Below the pieces are notes generated by a model. It searched no databases. It was given only the letters and a program-made list of their open reading frames with translations, and had not been told where the DNA came from. 64,000 bases of DNA, taken from contig NC_023758.2 in assembly GCF_000499845.2 (NCBI RefSeq), positions 2,278,811 through 2,342,810 of the forward strand. The letters run 5' to 3'. This document shows, in pieces, positions 38,601 to 49,445 of this stretch. Source of the stretch: Phaseolus vulgaris (taxonomy: Eukaryota; Streptophyta; Magnoliopsida; Fabales; Fabaceae). A program made the position numbers and the translations under genes. Within the stretch, counting starts at the first letter, position 1; every line of letters begins with the position of its first letter.

Positions 38601-40369
38601 GACAAATATAAGGCTTTACCAATTCATCATTAGATTAAGAAAAGTATCAGTTGATAAAAATACAAATCTATCTTAATTTATTTTTTTCAAAATTATGCTT
38701 GTTATTTGTAATTCTCTCCTTATAATTGTTTGCTAATAGAACCTACTTTAGAGTAAAAATTATTAATGCACGGAATATTATGGACCGGGTTTTGTAAAAA
38801 GAAGCTATGTAATTCCTAATTGAGAACGCTACATGTGCAGCAATTCATACAAAAGTTTGTTCAACATTTTTGTGTGTTCATCTCTCTCGTATACATTAGT
38901 TATTATATGTCATAATGATATAGAGAGATAGACACAAGAAATGATGTTGCATAAATTGTTGCACGTGTATCACAGTAATTATGTGTAGTGTGAGTGATTT
39001 TGGAAAAGTAGAAGCACCACCTCGTGGACAAGATTTTCATCAGGTATGTACGAGCTTTTGTCATTCGGCTGTGCAAAGTGACAGAAAAGGGATACTGCAT
39101 GCACATGATCAAGTTTATCCAACTGGCATGAGGTGCCAAATCTAGGAAATGCAACCCTTGATGTAACCAAAATCTTGTAATCAGATATCTGAATTTTAAA
39201 CTTCTCAATAACGGCTTCTGAGCAAGGCCAAACATCATCCAAGACCAACAAAATTGGATTTTGGCCAACAACCCTCAGCAGAACTCCCAGTCCATTTACT
39301 GCATCTTCATCGGTTTGAAACTTGGGCACCCGACAACCACAGTGTTCATACAGTGTCTCTACAATAGTCTTCAAGTTGGGCGTTTTTGATACGGTGACAA
39401 AGAAGATGTTTCCCCCGAACTTGTCTAGTCAAAACAAAATAGATTTCTAAACCATCTGAGATACTGTTCCACAATGCATGTCATGCATATACGAACTATA
39501 GTGATTTCAGAATAAATAATTTAGATCAATAATATACCATACAATCAGAAGGTCTTTGAGATCACCGCATCACCTGCAATTTCTCACAACATCGAATATT
39601 GAAAGGAAACATAACCACAACCACAATTTAAAGCCTTATATTGAAGGTAATATTCTATTAGTCTTCTTTCAATATTTTTTCTAGCAATTCAAACACAATC
39701 CTATGATGGGGGCACGAGAAGAAGAGAGGGAAGAGAGTTGTTACCTTTGACTTGAGGGTCCCAACATATCTTCTTAGCCAGTGTGCTTTTCCCCGACCCT
39801 CCCAAACCAGTCAAGACAAGAACTGACACACCATCCTTGAGTAAGTCAATCCTCAGCTTGCTTAAAGGCGCATCCATTCCCATACACTCAGGTTCTTCGG
39901 GAGCCCCACACAGACCCACCAACCGGTACTCATGATGATGCTCGAAACCCTTAAGCAGAATCTCCAGAATCATCCTCATGCCGGTCACCACCTCCATCAA
40001 GTCCCTCTTGTTCTCCGCCGCCACGTTCACCGCTAAGTGCCTCTGGAGAGCCTCGTTCTCCCTCCCAAGCTTGTTCTGGTAATAAGGGAAGGACAGCCCT
40101 CTCCACCAACGGAATTTCGAGCACTTCTGTACAAGCTCCTCACCAGCTCGCATGTGTCTCTCCAACCGACTTATCTCATCTATGGGCCGATCCAACATAT
40201 TGTTGTACTTCTTCATCTCCTCCACCTGAGGAGCCAAAGATTTTAAGGTTTCTATGTTGCTCTCGAGTGTGGGTTTGAAGGCTAGACCTTTGTTTATGGT
40301 TGCAATAGCCCCTTTCAGCAACTCTCCCATCACTGCTCCCACAGCACCTCCACTGAACAGATCTGCCAT
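35675..40369 (-). CDS. RPW8-type helper NLR (RNL), NRG1-like
   Basis: Five exons on the minus strand: 39745-40369, 39021-39424, 38134-38501, 36846-37117 and 35675-36507, closing in frame to 833 residues. This is the five-exon layout usual for RNLs. The N-terminal RPW8-like helical domain (about 1-140) starts MADLFSGGAVGAVMGELLKG. The NB-ARC domain shows P-loop GLGGSGKST, kinase-2 ILLVLDDVW, RNBS-B YKILVTSR, GLPL-type GCKGSPLALKV, RNBS-D CFMDLGLFPED and an MHD-position VHD in FVLVHDLLREL. The LRR region (about 560-800) has repeats like LPDGLCNITPLKKLSITNCH and ends with a CDEEMASLWENF block seen in At5g66900-like proteins. RNLs act downstream of sensor NLRs and EDS1 complexes at membranes. NRG1 rather than ADR1 placement is by resemblance only. 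All key motifs look intact. An in-frame upstream ATG at 40501 would add 44 residues and was not chosen. Confidence 0.92.
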
Positions 40370-41236
40370 AACTAACAACACCCAGATGACAAAAATCCAA
40401 ACTTTCTCCCTGAATTCGAAGTCAAACACCAACGGATGCAAACTGTCGTTGTGTGGGATGAAAACAAGAACGAGGGCGAGGTGTCTCGGACAACAAACCA
40501 AGTTTTGATTGATGAAGTGTAAGTAAGGTGATATCGATCGCCAACACTAATTTTCGTTACGATGATGGATGGTTGCTTTTGGTGCCTATATGTACACTTT
40601 TGCTGAGCTTCGCGGTCTTTGCCGAGCAATTTACAGGAAAGGAAAGAGCTTTCGTATTTGAATAACTCACGTTAAGGAATAAACTATAAACATAAAGAAG
40701 AGTGTGTGCTTCATAAAAGAAATTCGAAATTTAATAACTAATTTGCTTTCTAAGACACTAATTTCTTTCACTTTTGCAATAATTAAAATTAATTCCAATC
40801 ACTGGTATCGATGAAACGGATAAATAAATAAAATCTTGCTTGAAATCCAAGTGAAGTGACTAAATGCACCTTTTTCCAGTTAAAAAAAGGACAGAGTATT
40901 GCTAACTAAATTTTCTGACGCGTTTTGGTGTAGAATCTTATGATAAATTTAGCCATTTTTCAATGTTGTCAAATGGAACTAAGCTAATGTAAAATAAAAA
41001 TTGTTTCCAAAATTGGAAACTACTGTTAACAATGAATTACTAAAACCAAAATGTAGTAAGTGAAAGAGTTCTATTTACAACTAATACAGTTTAAAACCGT
41101 TAAACCTTTCCATAGATAGAGTGAAGGAATAAAAACGCGTTAATACTAATAATTAATATATTCTAAAATTGACATGATTTGTTGATACATCTTTTATTAG
41201 AGATCTGTAAATATTGTAAATAAAAAAAATAGGAAT
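40370..41236. other. NLR promoter region and spacer
   Basis: No gene seen between the NLR start and the tRNA gene. Confidence 0.5.
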
Positions 41237-41308
41237 TGAACCCGACGTGAATCGAACACGCAACCTTCTGATCTGGAGTCAGACGCGCTACCATTGCGCC
41301 ACGGATCC
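41237..41308 (-). tRNA. tRNA-Trp (CCA)
   Basis: 72-nt minus-strand cloverleaf. The acceptor stem GGATCCG pairs with CGGGTTC (including G-U pairs). The D-arm has GTGGCGCAATGGTAGCGC. The anticodon loop CTCCAGA gives anticodon CCA. The T-arm has GCGTGTTCGATTCACGT. It matches the usual plant nuclear tRNA-Trp and has no intron. Confidence 0.96.
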
Positions 41309-41484
41309 ACACTTATTATTTGTTCATCATAATAAAAGATTTAAATTCTAAATCTAAAAGGACTGGTTGATCCATAACATTACCAAAATGTCACAAAAAC
41401 AACTAGTAATTATTTTGTATTCATTCATTAATACATCAAAACTGTGCACATTATTTATATACCAAGTTACCAACTACAAAGCTA

Positions 41485-42446
41485 TTACTCTGTCTTCTTC
41501 TCTTTGGGTATTCTGCTTTTAATCTTCCGAATGGTCTTCTCATCAATAATCTCATAACATCTCTTGTATTTCTCCCTTAACCACTCCCCAAATCTCTTGA
41601 TCTTCTCCTCGTTCTTCACATAAGTTAATGGAATAGCCATTCCCACCAATACACCTGCACATCAAATCATAATTAAAAACAAATAGTGAGATCAAATGTG
41701 AAAAACCCAATGTAAACACAACTTCATCACGTACCAATATAAACTACTGTAAGGAGGTCCATGCATCTTCCTATATAAGACAGTGACCACAATCCAGCCA
41801 CAACTCCCACAAACACAGGCCACTCTTTCCTTACACTCACAAGCAACAGCCACCTTATTGTTTCTTGAATCCATGCTCGAACTTTGCTTGCTATTCTTCT
41901 AGTTGTTTCTTCAGTCAATTCCAACCACGACAAGTTTGGCGGTTCCCTAAATTTCACAGGTAAAACATAGTAGGTATAGGTATTGTTATGTGAGTGATTT
42001 TGCACCTCATCAAAATAATCTAGTTGCTATGTGAGTAATGAAGAAGAATTAATGTCACAAGTTAGAAAAAAAAAGCAAGAGAAGGGTTCTCACTTGCCCA
42101 AAAGTCTAAGCATATTGGCATAGAGGAATGTTGAAGCAACAACGAGTATGGCCACCCATGAGATGACAGCGAGGAAGTTGAATTCAAATACTTCCATCAA
42201 CACCCATGCTGCTGTTGCCGCTACAATAACGACTGCATTTAGTTTCTTTCTTCTCCAGAAGACTACATCCTTCACTACACCATTGTCAACATCTACACAA
42301 CAAAATGAAAGCACAAAATTGAGTCTAGGGCAACTTAAATTTCATCGCTATGCAAAGATTATTATGAAGCATGCCTGATCAAATATACCTGAGGAGTAAG
42401 AGGGCGTGGTCAAATGTTCTGTTTCTTGTTTTGCTTCTGTAGACAT
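41485..42446 (-). CDS. Reticulon-like protein (RTNLB family)
   Basis: Four exons on the minus strand: 42389-42446, 42094-42292, 41735-41946 and 41485-41654, all GT-AG and in phase, giving 212 residues. After a short hydrophilic N-terminus, VVKDVVFWRRKKLNAVVIV opens the reticulon homology domain. The first long hydrophobic hairpin (about 38-82) is followed by a loop with EPPNLSWLELTEETTR. A second long hydrophobic stretch (about 120-165) includes EWPVFVGVVAGLWSLSYIG and IPLTYVKNEEKI. The C-terminus is short and basic, with KIRKIKSRIPKEKK-like character. Reticulons shape tubular endoplasmic reticulum by wedging hairpins into the membrane. The length is typical of the short plant RTNLBs. Subgroup not assigned. 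Confidence 0.9.
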
Positions 42447-44574
42447 GATGAAGATTGTGATGAAATGAAGATGGTGGTGAGGGTAGGAGCAAAGCCACAA
42501 GACTGCTTCAAATAGTGGTGTTTCAATGGAGGTGAAGGTGTTTGGCCAAAAGGGTACTTCTGTGTCTGACTTACACGTGTAAGATTCTGAGGAGACGTGG
42601 AAGCATTGCAGCATTCTGAGGAGACGTGTAACGCTGCCGTTTTACTTAACCTGGTGGAGATAAGCACAAGTAGCAGCAAGCAGAAAAGTTAACAAATAAA
42701 GCGGCTAAAAATTTGCACCAGGGATGAGATGAACGATAAACCATCTTAAAAGAACTACAATAGTTAAATTTGAGTCACCAATCATACTGTAGTAATTCAT
42801 ACAAAATCCGGAAAGAAAAAATTTCATAATAATTAGTCACGTCTTACATGGTATATAGAGAACTTGAAAGCATATACAGTAAAAAAATATCTCTCCTAAC
42901 ATGATAATCAAACTCTTAACGATTCTCAAACGGGTTTTTAACGATTCTCAAACGGGCTTTTGAACTTATAGAACGATTGTTCCTGTTTCCTCTTTCTCTT
43001 GGTTAGTCTGGTTTCACGGGTGGTACTTACAGAAGACACTTAAACCTTCAAGTTAGTCGGAGTGGGTATTACAGTACTATAGATAGTGGCGTATCTTTTT
43101 TTTTTAAATGGAAATTATTTATATTACCTTAATGAGTCTTTTGGATTAGGGAATTGATTCGTGTTTAGGGTTGCGCTAAACAACTCTTAATTTTGGATTA
43201 ACCCTGCTAACTTGGTTAACCCTTGACTAAACGTTAAGAGTTGGTCGAACACATGTCTTCGTGTGATCGTCTTGATATTGCTTAAGCGGTAACTTAGTCC
43301 AAGTGTTGGCTTACTTAAGTGAGTCGTCCGGTTGTACCAGTTAAAAGTTAAATACTCTTCGAATGGTGAGAGTGATAGAAAGAAGTGCAAAATCATTACC
43401 CTTTCAAAATTAAAAAAAAAAACTAAATGCTCTTTCAAACACAGATGATTAAAATTTGGTATAAAAATGTAATTAGTGAAAGAAATGGTAAGAAAAATCT
43501 CTTTAATGTCTCATATTATGTGCCCTCCCTTAGTTGGGCTGGCCCAACCTGGCCCAACCTGGTTCCAAAACTTTTATAAATTTTCCATCATATTGTCCTT
43601 TGAAGATACTTCAGATCATGTAGTGTTTTGAAAATGTACAGGGCATTCAACTCCTCTAGGCACTGCTTTGAATTTTAATGATTATTTTTCTCTCTAAAAT
43701 TTAACTGTTTTATTTCCTCTTTCATCAAATGAAAGAAAAAAAGAAGTTGTTATCGATATTTTGTTCTCTGTTTCATTATCTTTTTAGGCAAATGAGACAT
43801 TAGAATAGAGAAAAAAAAATGTTTGAAAAAACATGTATTAAGTAGTTTATTACCTTTAATATCTTCTAATTCATTTTTTATTTACTCACTACTAACTTAA
43901 ACAGTAGTAACGAATGGGACCAGATTAAGTAAATCTTAGTAATGTACTGTTATTATTATTATCATAATGTTCATGATTTTTAAGGAAAAAATATACTCAT
44001 TTCAAATACATTATTGCAAACAATAATTTTAGTATCTATTTTTTTTACTTTATAAGTATATAGATACTTATGTCAAAATTTCTTACTCGCATTTAGCTTC
44101 GAAAAAAATACAATTAAGCATCCTAATTACAAAATATTTAACAAAATTTAAGTATAATAAAGTCGTAGGATTATAAAAATATAAAAAGGTCACTCTTGCT
44201 TGATCAGACCTAAAAGTGACCTGATGTGAAAACTTTCTTTGTAGACAAAATAAATGGCCTCAATAGAAGGAGAAAAAGAAGAAGAAATCACCACTTAAAG
44301 AAATAAAAGAACAAGAGAAAGCTGACAGAAGAAAAAAAAATGAGAGGAGAAAAACCAAAGGACAATACCTAACCAAATATAAAAAAAGGCCTCATCAAGA
44401 AGAAATAGAGAAAAAAGACAGCAAAATTGTTTAACGAAAAACTAGAGGTATAATTGTAGGGAAATAATCACACGATAAAATGTATCTCAAAATGATAAAT
44501 AATACTTTTGATATTTTTGGTAATAAATTTCCAAAATGTCCATTTTTTAGTAAAAGATCCAAGGCATATAGTTT
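42447..44574. other. Spacer
   Basis: No gene supported. A 21-22 bp tandem duplication of ACGATTCTCAAACGGG lies at about 42918-42960. A GGCCCAACCTGGCCCAACCT duplication lies near 43540. Confidence 0.5.
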
Positions 44575-44593
44575 ACAAGTTTGATTGAAGTGT

Positions 44594-44915
44594 AATAGAT
44601 ATATTGGAAATGTTTGTCTTGATGCAACTAAATACATGGTCTTGGGTTACATCTAAGTCGTAGGATGCGATTTTCTCTTTCTCTGATTATTGTATTGATC
44701 ATTTGGTTTGTATGGAGATGATGACTCGAAGTTCTCTTGGGGTATAAGTGTGTGTGTCATTGGTTCTTGTTCGGAATTAGTTAAGTAGTGATATCTTTAG
44801 GCGCTGGCAGGAATGTGACGAGTGGAAAAAGTTAAAGGTTGTGTGTCTTGTATTAGGGTTGAATCACTCCTTAAATAATTCACATTTATTCTTGCTGATA
44901 AAAAAATAAAAAAAA
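44594..44915 (+). mobile_element. 5'-truncated LINE insertion (3' end only)
   Basis: The 19-bp direct repeat ACAAGTTTGATTGAAGTGT flanks the insert exactly (44575-44593 and 44916-44934). The insert ends TATTCTTGCTGATAAAAAAA followed by an A-rich tail, the usual end of plant L1-type LINEs. Long target duplication, tail and 5' truncation are the hallmarks of target-primed reverse transcription. Perfect duplications indicate a fairly young insertion. Confidence 0.8.
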
Positions 44916-44934
44916 ACAAGTTTGATTGAAGTGT

Positions 44935-45810
44935 TATCAGCCTCTTGTTTCGTTCTTCAATTCACAATGTGAAATACACTTGCGAAAATGGTATGGTATC
45001 TCTTTTTCTTTTTCATTTTTTTATCTAGGGCTGAATTAAATGTGCAATATATGAATCATTGCTCGTTTTGATTTTTCATTTTGGTTACTTTTGTTTTGGC
45101 TTGAGCCTACTTTTTTTTTCATTTTAAATTAAAGTGGCTAAACATATCATTATATCGCATTAAAAGTATATGTACCCTTTACCAACTTCACATGGGCGTA
45201 CATTGGTATATTTATTAAATTTAAATTTAAATTCATCTTCGTCAACTCACACCTAACCAAATTCAAAACAATGCTCTCTTGTCGGTGCTACTTTTATATT
45301 TTCTTTTGACGCCTAGTTATTTCCATTACTTAATCGACATCTACCTTAATCTACTTATGTCACGGAAACCCTTTTTTTAACGTTCGTCTATGTTCCCAAG
45401 GCTAAAACCGCGTAGATTACCTTAAAGTGTGTTCTTTACACGTACACATTAAAATTTCCACTGTTCGACGTTATAATAGAGAAGTTTGTGTATAGAAAGG
45501 TACTGAATTTTGATCAGGATTCAAAGTTCAAAGTGTTTGCGGATGAAAAAACACAACAGGAAAAGAGAGAGAAAGAAGGAAAGTTTCAATTTTTAATAAT
45601 GTGATAAATATAAACTGAAGATAATTCACAGGAGGCATATTTTCTTTAGCTGTAAGCAAGTAGTAACTAACGCGCAAACGCGTTAACCCGCCGAAAAACG
45701 AATGATTGATTTGCAACCTTATAAAACAAAGAAAATTATCACTTTATTATTAAAATAACACTCGGTTAGCTACTGCAATCATGCTTTTCTACTCTGTTTG
45801 GTTTTTTTAG
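44935..45810. other. Spacer and distal promoter of the SKS gene
   Basis: No gene supported. Confidence 0.45.
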
Positions 45811-45820
45811 TATATATTAA
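45811..45820 (+). promoter_or_regulatory. Candidate TATA box of the SKS gene
   Basis: TATATATTAA followed by a more G+C-rich GGCGGCACAGAGC. It lies 224 bases upstream of the start codon, a usual distance if the leader is about 190 bases. Confidence 0.4.
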
Positions 45821-46033
45821 GGCGGCACAGAGCATAGAGGGTTTAAGTCAGTTTTGGGAGTGAGTCACTCTTCCTGCAGAACTCAGATCTGGTACTTTCC
45901 ACATTGCCTCCTTTCATAGAAACTCAAGGATTGTGTTTCATTTTGAGTTTTTCTTTTTTCTTTTCTCTTGAGTAATGTTGAACTGTTAAGTGGTGACAGT
46001 GTGTTTCTTTTCTCGTCATTTTCATTAGATAGC

Positions 46034-48839
46034 ATGGGAAGCGCCACTTTGCTACATTTGCTATGCTTTGTCATTGCTTCAGTAAGTGTATCTCTCGTGC
46101 AAGCAGAAGATGCATATAAGTTTTACACATGGACGGTGACTTATGGGAATCTTTCTCCATTGGGTAGTCCCCAGCAGGTGGATCACCAATCTTTTTTTGT
46201 TGGATCTGAGATATCTTTGCAACTTTTGTTCTGACCTTTTTGGTGCTTGCATTTTTTTCAAGGTTATTCTTATCAATGGCCAGTTTCCTGGGCCTAAACT
46301 TGACTTGGTAACTAATGACAATGTTATTCTCAACCTTATCAACAAGCTGGACGAGCCCTTTTTACTCACTTGGTATGGTTCTGTGTGCCTTTTGCTTGAC
46401 TCAAATTTGCTGCTTTTTGGTCAGATCATTATATTCTCTTCTTTGCATACAGCATCCTTTTTTTATTCTTTCTACGGGTTTTTCATTGTTCTCTTGAAGT
46501 TGAGGGGAATATGTGGTCTCTCGCTGCTTAATTGTGATGGATCTTGTTAATATTTAAATATTTCGGATGAACGGACTTGGACATGAAGGGTGTCATTTGT
46601 GTTATGTTATGCGGGGCACTTACTGTTTAAGTTCCACAGATATGGCTGTAATAAAGCTTCAACTTTTTTTGCAGCAATAGCTTTCTAAACTCTGTGAAAG
46701 TCACATTCTCATAACTTTGATGATATTCTTTGTGTTGACGGTATATTTATAAGAGTATACCTCATTTACCTTAAAGAGCTAGAAGAGATGCATTGCCGTC
46801 TACTAGATTTCATATACATCTGTCGCATTTGATCAATCTTACTCTTAGCTTAAATTGCTGACCTTGCTTGAAAATTCCGGGCAATAGCATATATTTCATT
46901 TTTTTTTTCTCAAGATTTGTTGTGTAAGAACATGGTTCAACATTGTTGTCATAAAACAGGAATGGTATAAAACAAAGGAAAAATTCATGGCAAGACGGAG
47001 TTTTGGGAACCAACTGCCCAATTCCTCCAAACTCAAATTACACATACAAGTTTCAGACCAAGGATCAGATTGGCACATACTCATACTTTCCATCAACTCA
47101 ACTGCATAAAGCAGCTGGAGGGTTTGGAGGACTTAATGTTTATCACAGATCTGTTATCCCAATCCCTTATCAAAACCCTGATGGAGATTTTACTTTACTC
47201 ATTGGTGATTGGTACAAGACCAACCACAAGGTAAATAACATCTTTCTTACCCTTTCTCAGAATCACACTTTCTCCAAATATTCTTCATACTCGAGTTTCC
47301 TGTCTAGTTATCTTCATTCACTTTGTCTTTTTATTTGCAGACACTAAGGCAAACTTTGGATTCTGGAAAATCAATTGGACTTCCTGATGGCCTCCTCATT
47401 AATGGCCAGCCTCATTCTACCTTCACTGGTAACCAGGGTAAGCCCGTGATTTTTAAAGGATATAGTTCAAATATGCGCTATGTTTAAGCCAAAGTTTCTT
47501 TTGCCAACAGTAGTTGTTCTTCTCTCGCAGGAAAAACCTATATGTTTAGGATCTCAAATGTAGGCTTGTCAACCTCAATTAACTTCAGAATCCAGGGTCA
47601 TACACTAAAACTAGTTGAAGTTGAAGGATCACACACTATCCAGAACATATACGATTCACTTGATGTGCATGTTGGTCAATCAGTTTCTCTGTTAGTAACC
47701 TTGAATCAGCCTCCAAAGGACTACTACATTGTTGCCTCAACAAGATTTACCGAGACACCTCTGACCACAACTGCAGTACTACACTATTCAAATTCTTTTT
47801 CCTCTGCATTAGGACCCGTGCCTCCTTCCCCCGTTGATAAATATGACTTTGACTGGTCCATGAAACAAGCTAGAACCTACAGGTTTGGTCTCCAAAACAA
47901 TAATTAAAAAAAATCCTATCTGTTTATCTTTGATTCATTTATAAATTTTAATCAGTTTTCAATTAACTATTCCTGCAGGTGGAATCTGACAGCAAATGCT
48001 GCTAGGCCTAACCCCCAAGGGTCATTCCATTATGGGAAGATTACTCCTACAAAAGTAATTAAATTGGCCAATTCAGCACCTTCCATCAATGGAAAGCTTC
48101 GTTATGCCGTTAACAGTGTCTCTTATGTCAACCCCGACACCCCTCTCAAGCTTGCTGATTACTTCAACATTCCCGGAATCTTCAGTGTGAATTTACTCCA
48201 AAACACACCCTCTAGTGGTCCAGGTTACATAGCCACCTCAGTGTTGCCAACTTCTCTTCATGATTTTATTGAGGTTATATTCCAGAACAACGAAAACACC
48301 ATGCAGTCTTGGCATCTTGATGGTTATGACTTTTGGGTCATTGGGTATGCCAGCTTCCTTGAAACATAAGTTTTGTCTAACTATCAATATTTTCACTGGT
48401 AGAAGCAACTTAAGAAAGTTTTAATGACGTTTATTGCCACAATTGCAGTTATGGTTTCGGTCAGTGGTCAGATGCCAGTAGAAAAACCTATAATCTAGTG
48501 GATGCCCTGACTAGACACACTGCACAGGTACTAAACAAGAAATTTAGAAGAAAGCACTTAAACCCTTATATTAATCAATTCTAGCTACTTCATTCTTTTT
48601 AACATGCATAGCTTTTGTGCTTCAAATGAATGTAGGTATATCCAAAATCCTGGACTGCCATATTGGTGTCTTTGGATAACCAAGGTATGTGGAATTTGAG
48701 GTCTGCAATATGGGAAAGACAATATCTTGGACAGCAGTTCTACCTAAGGGTGTGGAACGCACAGCGCAGTCTTGCTAATGAATATGACATTCCCAATAAT
48801 GTTCTACTTTGCGGCAAAGCTGTTGGACATCATCCTTAG
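46034..48839 (+). CDS. SKU5-similar (SKS) multicopper-oxidase-like protein
   Basis: Eight exons: 46034-46177, 46263-46372, 46960-47230, 47341-47437, 47531-47882, 47979-48344, 48449-48527 and 48636-48839, GT-AG throughout, giving 540 residues. A signal peptide (about 1-24, ending SLVQA) is followed by three cupredoxin domains. The copper ligands of ascorbate oxidase are replaced: LTWNGIKQRKNSWQDG stands where HWHG is expected, SYFPSTQLHKAAGGFGG where HGH is expected, and QSWHLDGYDFWVIG where HLHGH is expected. That is typical of SKS and pollen Bp10/NTP303 proteins, which are thought to lack oxidase activity and work at the cell wall or membrane in growth. No C-terminal hydrophobic GPI signal is present. 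A copia element starts about 150 bp after the stop codon. Confidence 0.94.
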
Positions 48840-48992
48840 TATATATACACACACATACATATAAACTATCTACCTCCTTTTTCATGTATTTTCTAGTCAT
48901 GAGGCCTTGACTACAACTACAATTCTTTTTCCAGAATTTCTCCAAATTTCGGACACTCTTGCTTATATTTAAGAACAAGTATTGGTTTTTAA

Positions 48993-49311
48993 TGTTGGGA
49001 AAAACGGGTAATTTTCCCACTAAAACAAAACCCTAACAGAGCTACCCGACAAATAATATTGAATAAATAAAGCGGAATAATAAAAGAGATAAAGAGGAAA
49101 GAACACACCCGAAAATTGTTAACGGAGTTCGGCCTGTTTAGCCTAATCTCCGAGCACAGCAAAAACAGCTCACTTTTATTACTATGAGAGAAGATATTAC
49201 AAATTGGGATATTTAACAGTGAAGGGGGAGAGTTTAATTTATAACCCTCAAACCTCCTTCCCAAACAATGAACCCACCGATGTGGGACTTGGGATTAAGC
49301 CAAAATCAACA
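48993..49311 (-). repeat. copia downstream (3') LTR
   Basis: 319 bp with TG...CA ends; in element sense it starts TGTTGATTTTGGCTTAATCC. A TATAAATTAA box lies near 49237-49246 and an AATAAAAG motif near 49170-49177. Confidence 0.95.
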
Positions 49312-49445
49312 AATCTCCACCTTGGCTTAATTTCAAGTCTCACCTAAAACAAATCTTCTCAAAACATAACAAAAAACAAACTTTACAGTGCTTCAAATTT
49401 GCGCCTCTGGGCGCCAACTTCAAATGTGCAAAATATTAACCAAGT

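Noticed and set aside
40370..40501. In-frame upstream ATG for the helper NLR (44 extra residues)
   Set aside because: The added stretch is hydrophobic and unlike RPW8 domains, while MADLFSGG at 40369 opens straight into the family sequence.
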